Position numbers and translations under genes: made by a program. Below are positions 1 through 14,200 of a DNA stretch of 64,000 nt, one piece after another. Numbering within the stretch: the first letter of the stretch is position 1; the number at the start of each line of letters is the position of its first letter. Source of the stretch: Mytilus trossulus (taxonomy: Eukaryota > Mollusca > Bivalvia > Mytilida > Mytilidae); contig NC_086382.1 of the NCBI RefSeq assembly GCF_036588685.1, positions 74,001,999-74,065,998 of the forward strand. The letters are read 5' to 3'. The notes beneath the pieces were generated by a model. The model saw only the letters and a program-made list of their open reading frames with translations. It ran no database searches and had not been told where the DNA came from.

Positions 1-88
1 ACACAACTTGTATTTAAAAGTTTACTTGCAAACAGATATTTCTAAACAAAACTCTTATCAAAGAAAACAGTGTCTAAATAAAAACAAT

Positions 89-3000
89 TTAACAACCAGT
101 TTTTTCTTTGAGATAAACAAATATTTTAATTTCTGCAAATTGAAGTTGTCCAGTGCCTACGATGTTCAGCTTAACGCAACGACCAAATGTTTTCCCTTCC
201 ACGTTAAATACCAGGTGCTCGCCGTCTTTGCCTGGTCCATCGTGATGAGCACATACAGTCATGTTATAAATAGCGTTACCAATACTAACGTCAAGATCAT
301 GTAGTCTATATCCTACATATAATAGAAAAAGGAAACACATTGCAGTAAGTTGATAGATTGATATAATTGCCTACATTTGTTTTTTCCTTTACAAAAAACA
401 CAGCAAAGTATACCTAACATATATGTAACAGCTGTTACCTCAAACCTTGGACGTAGAGTCAAACAGACTATTATCCATCCAGGTTACTTTCTTTTATAAA
501 GTTAACGTTTCTCTCATTTTAATTTTGTTTTGACAATGATTTATTTTGGAATGGCGACAATGCATTTTGATATATTGGGTCAACATCTTGTTTATATATA
601 TATTTTTTAGGAAAATATAATTTGATTGAACACACTAACTGACGGATTAAATGACAAAACGATGACGTAATGGTTCCTTTTTTTGTTTCCGAAGAACACG
701 ATAATGTGGGTGAAGTGCAAAAGATTCCCGTTAAGGATGTACACCTCTGAGGAGCCAAAAATTTCTAGAATTAAACTTTTTTTCTTACCCTGTTTTTTGG
801 GTTCATATGACTGTAAAAAAATAATTGGTGAAGAAAAAAACATATGGTGGTGCACTTCTTTCTTTGCTACGGCCCTTTGAAAGTACCCAATTTTGATGAT
901 TTTCTCATTTTTCATCAGTTTTTACCTATTTTGGGCTATAATCATGAAAAAAATCACATTTCCACAATTAAACTTTTTGTCATACTTTCAATAAAGATAA
1001 AGGGGACCAATCTGAATAAATTTGAATTACAAAAACTATAGGTAGGTGTTAATATAAGAAAGTTTTATCATATTTTGATGCTTTTTTGTGCCAAATTTAC
1101 CATGTTGTCAATTTTGTAAATTTGTGATTTTTCTCCGTTTTAAGTACAAATTGCATATTTTTTCAACTTCTTTGTTATAAATGTTTGAAAACATACATAT
1201 CTAAGACATTTGAAAAAAAAGGGATGTGCGATGTACATGTTTCTGGTAAAATAATTTTTTGTATCCCTCACCCATTTTCTCGAAATTTTGGCTAAAAATA
1301 CTGACTTGATTGGTAATAAAATTTGAAAAATTGATTACTCAAAAACTACTCATTGGAAATACCCAATTTTTTCAAATAGTTGAGTTTGATTATAACATTT
1401 TTTAAATTCATTCATATTTTCCACTTGTACCACATGTTTTAGACATAATTCCAGAACGAGATTTCAACGAGACTGAACGAGACTGAAATGTCAGAAGAAT
1501 ACATCCTTAAAACAAACCAATTTGAATACTTTTAACTGTTTTCATTTGACTTGAAAATAACTTGAAATCTAAAATTGCAATTTCATATTGTTTTAAACAA
1601 ATTTAAAGTAAAACATAACAAAGAGCATATCTAAGGGGAAACATTTGTGCTGTTTTGTTCTTTCATTATTGTGCGGGATAGGGGCGTTTCGTTCTGCAAT
1701 AAGGTGTAAAAGTATTATCAAATACGATGCATTGTATTTCAGGATTTGATAAGTTTCCAAAGTTAACGTAGGTTTTCGAACCACATTAACGCTAAAATAT
1801 TGTAGTCTTCATAACTGCACTTATTTATTTCATATTTGTCGTCGAAAGTTTGTCAATACGAAATGATTAAGGACTGGTAGAAAAACTAACTCAGAAATAT
1901 AATCTCTATCTATTGTTAATATTTAAAAAAAAACAAAAAAAACTACGGTTATTTCTATCCCTTTTTTCCTAAGAATTGTTTTGGCGCATCTTTTTTGTTT
2001 TTAGTTCTCTTCAACTTTGTTTTTAATTTTGACAGTTTTGGTGTTCTTATTAGAGTACCACTAATGCTTTGCATGTAAATAAACGCACGTAAGACTATAC
2101 AATATTTTTCAGTATCTTTTTGTTTTTATAATAAGTTGTTATACTTAACTTAATTTTGTTTTCATTGTTCCTTTTAACACAAACCTTATGAATGGCATGT
2201 CATTTTGCTTCCATGTAATATAAATACTGGTATGACAATTACAGAATGATAAAATTCCTACATACCTTCAAAATTTGTATTGAATACATCGATTTGTTTA
2301 ATGACATAAACATCATTGAGGTCAACTAACCAATACGGCGTATCTCGGGTATTTGTGTGTACGTATGTACTAATGTCATCATCGACAGCATTAGAAGATG
2401 GATGACCACTGTGCTCGTCGTCTGCTTGTGTACTCTTATCATACGCAACATTCGAAACATTCATAACCTTATAGTTTTCACAACCTGCAAAATTATTAAT
2501 TCCTCATTTATCGTTTAGCATTTTATATGTGATTTATTGTCATTGTAATTTCATTTGTAAATCGTTCTAGTGTGTTGTAACTCATGATAGAGAAGAAATA
2601 ATTGACTTTCAAACAAAATGAACATTGTTTACGAGTGAGTGCAGCAGCGAACAATATGAAATAGCATTTTTTTATGGGGGGAATGTGATATCTTTAACTG
2701 CAGTTAAGTACTAGTATATCCAAAGATGGCGGACAATGTATCTAGTCAGTTTTCTTTTTCTATTTCAATTTTGATGGCATTAATATTGTCTGCTCACATG
2801 TCAAAATCGTTATATTTTCAAAGGGAAGGACAATTAGTTATACTTTTGATCTTTCTCTTTCTCTTTCTCTTTTGTCCTTACATTAAGATGACAACACATT
2901 GTCACATATTAACAAACTAAACAGTATCCTAATTTAGCATTCACTAGTGAGTAGAAGATGAATTCATTTGACACTGCATCAATAAATTAGATATAAGACT

Positions 3001-6000
3001 TATTTAAAACAAATTATTCCGGTTTAATTGATTAAATGTTAACAAACGATATCATTACACTTCCAATCTCAATCTAAACGTTCAAATGCGTAATAAGTCA
3101 GACTATTTATTTAGCAATTGTAATATTCCTTTTAACAGCTTTAAAAGGGTATGATTGGAAAAAGATAAACAAAAATTATTAACAAAGACTCTGAAGTAAA
3201 TTCAGAGAGAGGGAATTCCTTTGAACCTGATAATCCCAACCACGAGTTGGTTGACCGTTATGGAACAACCGTTTCACAGATTAATCGGATATGTTCCTTA
3301 TGTCGTAACTACAGTACCTGTCCCTTTTCATGAATGTGACGTAACGAATTAGACTATTTGTAATAACATAAGCAAAACGACGGGTGCCACATGGACCTGC
3401 TTACCCTTCCTGAAATCACCCCAAGTTTTTGGTGGGGTTCGTGTTGTTAAGTCTTTAGTTTTCTAGGTTGTGTTTTCTGTACTATTGTTTGTTTGTTTGT
3501 CTTTTTATTTTTGGACTTTGCGTTGTCAGTTTGTTTTCAATCTATGAGTGTGACTGTCCCTCTTGTGTCTCTCGTCCCACTTTGTTGACTATATCAACTT
3601 ATGGAACATGGATATGAGAAGATTAAATAATACGCATGCTTATTGAGATGTTCACGATACTTTGATATGAATACATAAATAAGGTGAAAGCAGATAGACA
3701 AGTTTATATTCTATACTTACTATCTTTTATGCAAAATAGCCTTCCGTTCTTTAGACGTTCACACACTTCTCCTTCTTTGCAACGATTTCCAATGCATGTG
3801 TCATAAAAAGGATCCTGTGACGTAAAATATAACATAATTTTACGCAAAAACATGCCATTTTCTTTAAGATATTTAAGGCTGGGTTTTTTTATTTTAAAAA
3901 CTGCTATAAATATGGATAACAATTTCTATGTATTATGAATAATATTAATAAACAATCTTCATTTATTTGCTTTAAAATATTGCAAATAAAGAGCCTTATG
4001 TTTCACAACAAGTAAAATTTCAAAACCTTTTAGCAAAAAGTTTTCTGCAACTATTTTACTCTTCAATGTCCTTTAACTCCATTATTTATTGGCTTTTTTA
4101 TTTTTCGTTTTAACAGTCACTGATGATTTTGTTATCGTAAAGGCGCGTCTGGCATTCAAATTGAAGAGCTGGTATCTATGATTAGTAGCACCAACCCGAC
4201 TAAATAAAGGCAACAGTAGTAAACCGCTGTTCGAAACTCATAAATCGGTAGAAAAAAACAAGTCCGGGTTAAAACGCATCAAATATAAGAGGAAAACAAT
4301 GGCATATTAAAATGTAACACACACAGAAACGAACTAAGCATTAGACAAAATCCGATGAGAATAACAAATTTAACATCCGGGGATGATTGAGACTGCACAA
4401 GAAATGTCAGCGATACCTGTTCAACATTGTGTAACACCTTATTTGGTGACCTTCTTTGCATAGATTGATAGATTTTATACAGGTATAAGGCTTTCCAATA
4501 AGTTTTTGAACATTTGAACATTTTATCTGTTGTATCGGTTTGGTTAAGGTGTTTAGTGTACAAACTATACCATGGATCAACGCATTTGCTTCAACTCTCT
4601 ATCGTTAACAATTTTTAGGGTTTTGTGTGAACTTAATTATTCATTTGGAAACGTTCACTTAACATTTTATTGGGGATATCTGTTATGTATCGGATATTAT
4701 CCCTTGATGATCCGTTTATTTTGAGGTTGACATACATAATAGTGATCGACTTACGGAACAGGTGCGTTGTTTGTTCATATTGCTTTATATTTGCCTCACC
4801 ACAATCCTTTATAATTTGGTTATATTATTCTACAATTCTGTTCAGTTAATCGTGACTTAAGCAAAATGAATACTTGGTGATCTTTCATGAAATGTAAGCA
4901 TTAACTTATGATAGCACGTTTGGATTTCTGATAAATTAAGTCTGGCATATAAGAATCATCTGGTTTATTTGAAATGAAACAAAACAAAACATCTAATTAA
5001 AGTCAATACAATAGATGACTTGGAATTTTCCATATCACAGTATGAAACGATATTGGATGGATTATAGTAGTCTTAGTTTTTGCTGCATCTCTCCGTACTC
5101 TATAAAAGTATACTGATTCGACAGGTTGGAATGAAGTACAGAGCAGACAAAGGCTGTTTAAATTGAAATTAGATTCCGACCAAGATAACATTTTTGAAAT
5201 TAGGGTTTGACATGGGATTTGAACAGCATAACAATAGCTTCTCTGTTATGTGGATTTAACTGAATTCGAAAATCTAAACTACGAATCAATGTATGTATTG
5301 TATAGGCGTAACACGATTAGATCTGCACACTCCTCCGGAGAACCATAGATGGCACCTAGTTTTAAATAAGAGATTATTTTTTTTTGTATCTTTTATCTCT
5401 CATTTCATCCATTTCTTCATATATATGTTTGCTTACGATATAAAGAATGTTGTTTAAGGAAACCACACTACTTTGACAACAGACTTTCACAAGCTTTATG
5501 GTCGCTTTAGAATAGCATCAAATGTAATTTACAAAATATGTTCAGTTGAAACATGTAAGTGTTTGATATATCATTTGAGAAGGCACAAATCCCTTACAGT
5601 CATTTGAATTCTTTATAAGTCTTCATTCGCTTGAAAAATTAGAAATATTTACATTGGGTATGTTAAACAAATTTATTTGATAATACTTGTAGATATTTTC
5701 AAGGATTTCTTGTTTTAGTCATATATTTCAAATATTTAATACATTCCATGTATTAGTCGTCACTGTTTAGGAACACGTTGTTGGGTCTCAATGCTCTTCA
5801 ACTTTGTACATATTTGGTTTATAAATATTTTGATTTGAGCGTCACTGATGAGTCTTATGTAGTCAAAAAGGCGCGTCTGGCGTACTAAATTATAATCCTG
5901 GTACAATTGATAACTATGTTTACAGATAAAATTTAAAAAAAAAAGATTTCACAATGTTTCTCTATATAAATGTACTTTATGGAAATTTGTGAATTTTTAG

Positions 6001-7027
6001 TAATGAAAATGATTATTCAGATCTTGAATTTGCAATACATATGTTGCAGTTGCTGTTTTGAATCTCCCAATACACAACAAACATGTGTTATAGGCAATGA
6101 TATTCAATTAAATATAGATCGAGTGTAATACGATATTTATCCACTGGAGACAGTAAGATTTTAAAATTTAAAACGCAAGGCTCGCCGAGCGTTTTAAATA
6201 TTTAGAATGTAACTGTCGAGAATGGATAAATATCGTGTTTCACGAGATTTGGTGGTAGAATCTGTTTCTCTAATGATTTACAAACAATATGCAGGCAAAC
6301 GTATTCCTTCTATTCGAATGATCTGCAAAAAGATGTGTTCTTTCTTCATATGTGTGTGACGTCATCGGGCATGGTCGCCTTTTTTCATGTCATCATAATA
6401 GGACATTCAGAGGAAAGCAAGAAATTTCGACGTCATAATATGATTTTAGCCAATGAAAAACTGAGATAAAAAAAAACACACGTTGATTAATTTTACAATG
6501 GGTGAAGAAAGGGATAAATTGACGAAGAATTAGAGAAGCAGTATTACAATATTATCAAGGTTTGAAACAACCCATACGAATTTCAAAACAATATATATAT
6601 CCTTTTGAAATTGGTTAAAAAGGAAAGTGACTATAAAATTAAACATTTGTTTGACATATCTCTGAGTATAAGTTAATTAATTTAGCACTTTTGTTGGTTT
6701 ATTACAAAACGGTCTTACCCTTTTGTAGCGATCTACTTTCACGTACACACAACTGTCGTCATTGTGGAAATCACTATCAACACCAGACAATGGTTTAAAA
6801 TTAAGTTCACATTTCAAATGAACTATGATATAGTTGTAAGAATTGCATATTGGTCTCTGTATACATTTGTTGAAGCAACCCCGTGGTGATATTTTATCAA
6901 AAGTACGAAAAACATGTCCTTCAAGTCTAGTTTGCAATTTCTCTGGTTTTATGCGAAATATTCCTGCATCTGCTGTACCATTGTTAGCAAATGCATTTGA
7001 TATTACAAATAATGATAGGAATGTCAT
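89..7027 (-). CDS. Secreted PAN/apple - Cys-rich - F-type lectin protein, copy 1
   Basis: Four exons, read on the minus strand: 7027-6719, 3814-3721, 2484-2266, 312-89 (stop included), giving 281 aa. Every junction is GT-AG and phases agree (0, 1, 1). Exon 1 carries a hydrophobic signal peptide (MTFLSLFVISNAFA) and a PAN/apple domain (Cys pattern around RGCFNKCIQRPICNSYNY and CEL). Exon 2 is a small module, DTCxxNxCxxGExC, resembling a minimal EGF. Exons 3 and 4 form an F-type lectin (fucolectin-like) jelly roll: SNAVDDD and PYWLVDL motifs, then VCAHHDGPGKDGEH and the closing QLQFAEIKIF strand. The product is probably secreted and may bind glycans in innate recognition; this role is inferred from the family. 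The residues that normally contact fucose (RxD followed by CysCys) are not present. The start is the first in-frame ATG; an in-frame TGA lies upstream. A close paralogue follows at 8299-15172. The last intron contains a TTAA-flanked transposon (731-1510). Confidence 0.85.
731..1510. mobile_element. TTAA-flanked TIR element, copy A (piggyBac-like MITE)
   Basis: The element starts TTAAGGATGTACACCTCTGA and ends TCAGAAGAATACATCCTTAA, so it has terminal inverted repeats and TTAA at both ends. A second, inverted copy lies at 33162-33886 with the same ends and similar interior (the GGCTCCTCAGAGGTGTACATCC end, a poly-T stretch, ATATGGTGGTGCACTTC). No coding capacity is visible. TTAA duplications with short TIRs are typical of the piggyBac superfamily; the assignment is inferred. 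It sits in the last intron of lectin copy 1. Confidence 0.75.
4110..4185 (+). repeat. Dispersed short repeat with core ACTGATGA...GGCGCGTCTGGC (copy 1)
   Basis: Shares its core with 5836-5920, 20385-20455 and, inverted, 14475-14550. The shared order is CACTGATGA, TTATGTAG or similar, AAGGCGCGTCTGGC, then ATAATCCTGGTAC or similar. Four diverged copies within 20 kb indicate a short interspersed element; its class is unknown. Confidence 0.6.
4195..4420 (-). repeat. Dispersed repeat with core GGCAACAGTAGTA
   Basis: The stretch from GGCAACAGTAGTAAACCGCTGTTC through AAACGCATCAAATATAAGAGG to AACACACACAGAAACGAACTA recurs in diverged form at 14170-14420 and 18935-19130. It is non-coding. It occupies intron 1 of lectin copy 1. 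The strand assignment is arbitrary. Confidence 0.5.
5836..5920 (+). repeat. Dispersed short repeat, GATGAGTCTTATGTAG family (copy 2)
   Basis: Reads CACTGATGAGTCTTATGTAG, then AAGGCGCGTCTGGCGTACTAAATT and ATAATCCTGGTAC. This is the same family as 4110-4185 and 20385-20455. Confidence 0.6.
6123..6537 (+). mobile_element. Foldback-headed dispersed element, copy A
   Basis: Begins with an imperfect hairpin: GTGTAATACGATATTTATCCACT at 6123 pairs with TGGATAAATATCGTGTTTCAC ending near 6243. A body follows running to GACGAAGAATTAGAGAA. A second copy with the same order lies at 53245-53661 in TRAPPC10. No ORF was found. It is probably a non-autonomous element whose hairpin head may be a terminal structure. 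Confidence 0.65.
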
Positions 7028-7045
7028 AAGATGTATGCATATGCA

Positions 7046-7655
7046 CGGGTTATGTTCTTCTCATATATGTTATGATGGTATGATACTAAACCCCTTACGG
7101 GAAGGATTGTGCCTGATGTTCATATGATGAAATCATAATCTTTCAGTCAGTTTAATTGAAGTCTGGAGCTGGCATGTCAGTTAACTGCTAGTAGTCTGTT
7201 GTTATTTATGTATTATTGTCATTTTGTTTATTTTCTTTGGTTACATCTTCTGACATCAGACTCGGACTTCTCTTGAACTGAATTTTAATGTGCGTATTGT
7301 TATGCTTTTACTTTTCTACACTGGTTAGAGGTATAGGGGGAGGGTTGAGATCTCACAAACATGTTTAACCCCGCCGCATTTTTGCGCCTGTCCCAAGTCA
7401 GGAGCCTCTGGCCTTTGTTAGTCTTGTATTATTTAAATTTTAGTTTCTTGTGTACAATTTGGAAATTAGTATGGCGTTCATTATCACTGAACTAGTATAT
7501 ATTTGTTTAGGGGCCAGCTGAAGGACGCCTCCGGGTGCGGGAATTTCTCGCTACATTGAAGACCTGTTGGTGACCTTCTGCTGTTGTGTTTTTTTATTTT
7601 GGTCGGGTTGTTGTCTCTTTGACACATTCCCCATTTCCATTCTCAATTTTATATG
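7046..7655 (+). repeat. Long dispersed repeat ending CCATTCTCAATTTTA, near-complete copy
   Basis: The 5' part (7046-7256) recurs in reverse orientation at 23930-24152. The 3' part (about 7436-7652, TTAGTTTCTTGTGTACAATT to CCATTTCCATTCTCAATTTT) recurs directly at 8931-9140. The two partial copies together tile this one, so they are probably fragments of one element. The left boundary falls about 18 nt upstream of the start codon of lectin copy 1. It is non-coding. The class is unknown; it looks like a non-LTR-derived or SINE-like repeat. Confidence 0.65.
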
Positions 7656-8298
7656 TTGAAAATCATTTTCATTTTGCGATGAAAAGGATAATGATGCCTA
7701 GTATTATACCTCAGTAAATATAAACCTAGATTTTAAAGGCTGATATTTCATAGTTGAATTCCAATGAATATTAAATACCAATATTGATCACATTCGTATA
7801 AATCAACTAGGTTTTGAGTGAAATGTAATACTCATTTTCAATTACTTTGTTTTCTTTGATGTGTCATGTGGATTATTATTCGTTTGTCTTTTTATTTTTT
7901 ACCCATGGCGTTGTCAGTTTATTTTCATTCAATGAAATTGCCTGTTTATTTGACATGCTCTCGCTGTTAAATCTTTGTCATTTTTTGTTATTCTTGTTGG
8001 CGTATTTTGTTAGATTTTATTGGATGTTGGTTTTGACTATTTCATTTATTGACGCTTTATATTAATATTCAATGTTTTCACACATTGTGGATGCTGGATA
8101 CAAATAATTGTCACCTCACTCACACAGTAACTTTCTACAACTGTCACAGAAGTGCAAGATGAAAAGGTTTAACCCACTAATTATTCTGGATAAGATCTAA
8201 AACAATTAATTCATATTTCTGCAAAAAAATAAGTCGTCCTTTTACATGCTAACAGATATAATTTGTGTATAAGGATTCAACTTGTTCTCTCATAGTTG

Positions 8299-11200
8299 TT
8301 AACACACAGCAGACTCTGTTGGAACAGCAAAAACTTTTATTTCTGCAAATTGCAGCCGTCCACTGCCTACGATATTCAGCTTGACGTACCGACCAACTGC
8401 TTTATTCTCCAGGTTAAATACTATATGTTCGCCATTCGTACCTGGTCCATCGTAATGTGCACATACAACCATGTCATACTGAGTTTTGCCAACACTAATG
8501 TCAAGGTTTTGTAGATAAGATCCTGTGAAAAGGAAAACAGCTTATTTTAATTAAAGTGTAATTACAATGATAACAAATGTCCCCTTAAATAAGTTTTCCG
8601 ATGGACAGTCGTTTTATTGGACCTGCTGTTCATCAATGATGTATTATGAGGAGGGTTTTGTCCTGCACATTCGGTTCATCAAAAGAAAAATTTCCTTTAA
8701 TGTTCTTTACCGTTGTAGTAATAGCTTTTATGCGTTTAAATACGACAATGTTTCAATCAAATATTTCATAGATATTCATTTTAATGTAACATATTCTTTA
8801 TTGTTGTATTCGAATTGTCGTACATATTCTTTTTTCCTTTTTAAAGTCACCTTTTCGATATACCCGGCTCTCAAAACTTGAAGCTAGTTTGAAATATGTT
8901 TATTGTTCTAGTACATAACAAAACAAAATTTTAGTTTCTTGTGTACAATTTGGAAATTAGTATGGCGTTCATTATCGCTGGACTAGTATATATTTGTTTA
9001 GGGGCCAGCTGAAGGACGCCTCCGGGTGCGGGAATTTCTCGCTACATTGAAGACCTGTTGGTGACCTTCTACTATTGTTTTTTATTTGGTCGGATTGTTG
9101 TCTCTTTGACACATTCCCCATTTCCATTCTCAATTTTATTACTGACGCTATTATCATTTCACAGATGACGGATATGTTTTTATAACAACAAATCCGTCCT
9201 CTTGTCCGACCTGCTAAATTCGACGTATCATCACGTTTGTATTCACATGGGCAACAAGAATAGTGTCACATGTGGAGCAGGATCTGCTTTTCGATGTTGT
9301 GTTTTGTATATTGCTATTAGTACTTTTTTGTTTTTTGTTTTCTGTCAGGGAATTGTCAATTAGTTTTTGACTAATGAGTTTGAATGGTTCTCTCATATTT
9401 TTTGCATCTCTCTGACTATAAATATCATTTCGACGCGTACTTAGTAAAATGTTTTATATACAAAACGACATATTAAATTATATTACGGATTACAAATGTG
9501 TCGAGGTTTGTGATTGGATAACAACACAGAGATGTCAGTATATATTCAGGAAACTGCCGGGGTATATACGACGTTTTTATCCCTAATTGGAACCTCAAAA
9601 ACGTCATCATAACACCGGTTACTATGTGACGTAATCATAAGCTATCAGACTGTCAGAAGCTCACAGAGGAAAAAAAATGACGTGTTTCAGTCAATAATAC
9701 ATGTTTAATATAAAATCACGCAATTTACACTTTTAATACTCAAATTTTTTCAAAACGTTTTCATTCTTTAACATTTGGGCACATGCTCTAAATATAGTAT
9801 CAACAATTGTACTTTTGCGTATAGAGGTATGAGCTGGAAAATCTCAAGATTAATACTTGCCTCCAGATATGTAATTAAAAATGTCAATTTGATGTATGGT
9901 GTAATAGTCTCCGAGGTCTACCTCCCAGTACGGCGAATCTGCTGTATTTGTATGTGTGAACGTAGTTAAGTCATCGTCGACAGCGTTCGAGGGAATATGA
10001 TTAGTGTCCTGCCAGCTCTGCTCCGCTGTCTTACCAAATGCAACGTTTTTAAAGTTATGGTTCTGACAACCTGTACAAACAAATTATTTCAGTATATAAT
10101 TGGAATAAAGGGTATAACGCAAATTGTGTTGATTTTTTTTATCAAATGATAATTGCTTTCTATGTTTACAATACCTTTTCTGATCACACCGGATTGTTCA
10201 TGTAGCATGAATTTCCTGCCTATCCACGCATGAGTGTTTTATCTTTTTATCTATTTTCTTCGTACAAAATTCTGTTGAATCCTTGCTCATGATAAAATGA
10301 CAAACAGGAGTACACAAAACACAACAAAGAAAACGAGAGACTGCGCCAAAATGAAGGAATATCAATCAAGCAGATACTGTTTAACATGTTCATCCGTCAA
10401 ATAGCTCATTGGTTCTGGTTACGACATATTCATCGTTATCTGTTAAACAAAGATTCCATAACAGTCACCCAACTCGATACTGCGTCCACACTTTTGCGAA
10501 GGGATGATTTAGATTTCACGACTTGGAACTCTTGATTCAATAAACAGTATGTCACTATCAAGAAAACCATTAGTGAAAATACATGATCAAGAATATCGTA
10601 TCAACTGGGTCATTTTTTGTTTTCAAGCTACACTTGTCAATATCTGAATGCATTCAAAATATGAGTTGGATTTAATTGTAAACTGTATCCGTTGTATTCT
10701 TAATTTAAGGATCGATGGGGAAAAGGTGTGTATCATAGTCAGTAAAACAAAATAGCTCTTAATATTGCAGAAACTTGGCAATGGAAATCTTAATCAAACC
10801 ATAAGAATATTGCAGACTGAATAATTCAACGTGTGTTTGGTGGACTACTTCACGACAGAATATTCCCATTTCAGTCGTTTGTAAATGACCACCGGTGATC
10901 AATTCATTAAACCCCAGCAACGTCAGCTGCTTACAAATCTTCAATTTAAATTAAGTTCTCTAAAATTTGCTGAGCACAACTATATTTTGCACAATTGCAA
11001 ATGTTTAAAGAGTTATAACTATCTATTAATGAGTGCTATTTTATAAATGTATATGATTTAACAGAGCAAGATAGTGAGATCATAGTGTGTATAATATTTA
11101 TTTCAAATATGAAAAAGGGATATTAACCCGCTTTGTGACTGTGTTTTAAAATATACTTGAAAACGAGGAACTTGCTTTCAATATCTCAAATTGCACTAGC

Positions 11201-14200
11201 GGAACTGCTAAAGCATGAATTGATACCTCATTATTATTCAAGACCTTTAAAAAGTAAAATCACAAAAATACTGAACTTAGAAGGAAATCAATTCGGAAAG
11301 TCCACAATCACATGGCAAAATCAAATAACAAAACGCATCAAAAACGAAAGGACAAGAACTGTCATATTCCTGACTTAGTACAGGCATTTTCAAATGTAGA
11401 AAATGGTGGATTAAAGATACAACCAAAAATAAAGATGTATGTTATTCTTCATCAAATTCTAGATACATTGGCGCCAAATGTATTCGATGTATTATGATAA
11501 TATACTTACTATCTTGAACGCAAATATTTGTTCCGTCTCTCAAAGTTTCACAAACTTCTCCTTCTTCACAATTATTTTGAAGGCATGTGTCATATAGAGA
11601 ATCCTGAAATCAATAGAAGTTATATTTCATGTAAATAAACTCATCATAAATACCAAGACTAAATTGTGTATTAAACATTTTCATTATTTTACTTATAAGA
11701 TAATTGCTTTTTGGTTGTTCGATATGATCACATTATCGCCGTCATTAATTAAACGCAATCTATAAACTATCATAACATCAAAATATCATCTTTTCATAAG
11801 ACGTTTAAGTTTGTCAGATATTCGTAGTCACATTTACCAGATTTGAAAATTAAAGCAGAAAAAGACGACCAAGTACTGCAATTCATATTGCATTACACAA
11901 TTCTCGATTAAGTTGCAATAGGATTACAGAAAAATAGACAAATTGGAGAATTCATTCCAGATCAATAATCATAACACTTTAATTTAATTTAAGAAATTAA
12001 GTTAATGGATTGTTTTCTGTTTTATAAAAACTAATTCATCATTTTAGAATTAGACAAAAGATAAAAAAAAAAAAAAAAAAGATAAAAGCAAATCGATAAA
12101 ATCTTCTCATATTTAAGGGTCCGACGCCTGATAAACTTACATCTAATGCTTTTATTTAATGTCTTTAATTTAGGTATACAAGGCTTATAACGGAATATTA
12201 ATGCTTAAATATCTAGATTAACTGTGGCTAAACAGTTGACAACATTTGAAAACAAAAAAAAAACACCCGCTTAGTTTGTAGACATTCACATTTATGTTTA
12301 GGACAGCTTTTAATTTACTTGTGTATTCAGAGGTTGACATACGATAACTCCATTGAATACAATAGAGCCTTTGCAATAGTTCAAACTCTCAGTAATAGTT
12401 GTAGAAAATAAATAAAACAGGAAAATATACACTCTGCAACTTTTACAAAATTATAAAAAGAATAAAACAACGATACTTTTTATTTTTAGTTAACAAGGTA
12501 CTTGATTAATTCACAAAAGTACAAAATGTAGTCAGACGTATACATGCTCTTTTGTGTAATAGAAAAAACTTAACGACAAACTGTATAAATTCAATGAAAA
12601 GGGCGTAATAACAGCTTGATGAATAGCACAACGAAAAAACATATAAAATACTTAAATACTAAAATACTAAAATACTAAGACAAACAATACTGAATAGTAC
12701 TAGCCTTTTTATAAAGCATGATATTCTATCAAATATCTATCCATATTGTTGATACGAAAATGTGTGTTTAAAAATATATTGTTTTTTTTTGTCATGACTA
12801 CTAACATTTTATCAGTTGGTATAATTAAATAAAATAGATAAACAAATAAAAAGACTAAAAAAAGACAATTTATGATTATTATTCATTACAGGTTTTTAGA
12901 GAGGGTCTGGCAATGAAAGCGAAACCAAATTCAAAGATAGTAGGTTAAAATGAGAATTCATTCACAATGAAATATTTTATGTAGGGTAGAATAGTGATGT
13001 AAATATATGATATAGCATTCATAGATTTTTGTTCAACTGCACAGACAGAAAAATGATAAACATGTACCAAATGTTTGTTTAGAAATATATTCTATGCTCA
13101 GTAGTGATATACTATAATTTCAAGCTTGCTGTGCATTTGAACTAATATTTAAGTGATTTTTTTGTAGGTTTTGAATAATATACCCTTTCTATTATGCTTT
13201 ATTTGATTATCGTGTTTATCGGTTCTTTATAAAAGAGAGACGTGACATGCTAGATTGACATTTATATCATAAGTCGAAGACAAATAAACAACGCAATGGT
13301 TAAAAAAGAAAACCAAAAGAACCACATACTAAACAAAGTACACACAACACAAAATAGAAAATTAAAGACTGAGCATCGCGAACCCTACAAAAAATGTGGA
13401 AGTTTGCACATGTTAAAAAATTGAAAACAACACGTTTAATAATTTCTTGCGTCCGCAGCGCTTTTCTGGATTTGCCTTCATCAGGAACGCTCAAAGCCAA
13501 ACATTTGAAATCCGAAGATGTATAAGTACCGAAACTGTTAGAGAACGATATGTCAAAAATAACCAAAATAAATAGCCAAATTTATCTAAAGCCAACTTTT
13601 CTTAAGCAAGTTTAAACCTTCGTTTCTTAATAATTTCAAAATTTATAAACGAACAATTTTAATAAAGTGTGTTAAATCATGTCAGTACCGAAGTACTGAC
13701 TACTGAGGTGATGATACCATCGGGGACTGATAGTCCACCAGCAGAGGTATCGACCCAGTGTTAAACCTGTGATTTTATGATAATCAGTCGAAACGTTTAC
13801 GGTTTATATCATTTTTTTATAAGGCTGGTTAAGGAAATTTTCGTCGTCATAACAATAACATAAACCTATTGAATGAAGTTTACAACGAGACAAATTTCCA
13901 AAAGCAAAGTTTAAACTGGCATAAGGAAATAAATAAGCCCAAAGAAAACCATGGACTCAGACCAAAGATAGTAGCAGAATTATACTATCTCATGTATAAT
14001 GATTCATCAGCTATCATACCTCAAGTAACCATTTCAGACTAAGTAGTGTATGAACCTAGAGCATCGCAGAGCTATCTTAAACATTTAAAGGGGAAAGTGA
14101 AGTAAAAATTGAACCGATCAACGTAAACAACTATCACGATGTCAAAACTCATTAGTTTAGTTTAGTTTAGTTTAAAATACAAATCCGGGATATAAACTAA

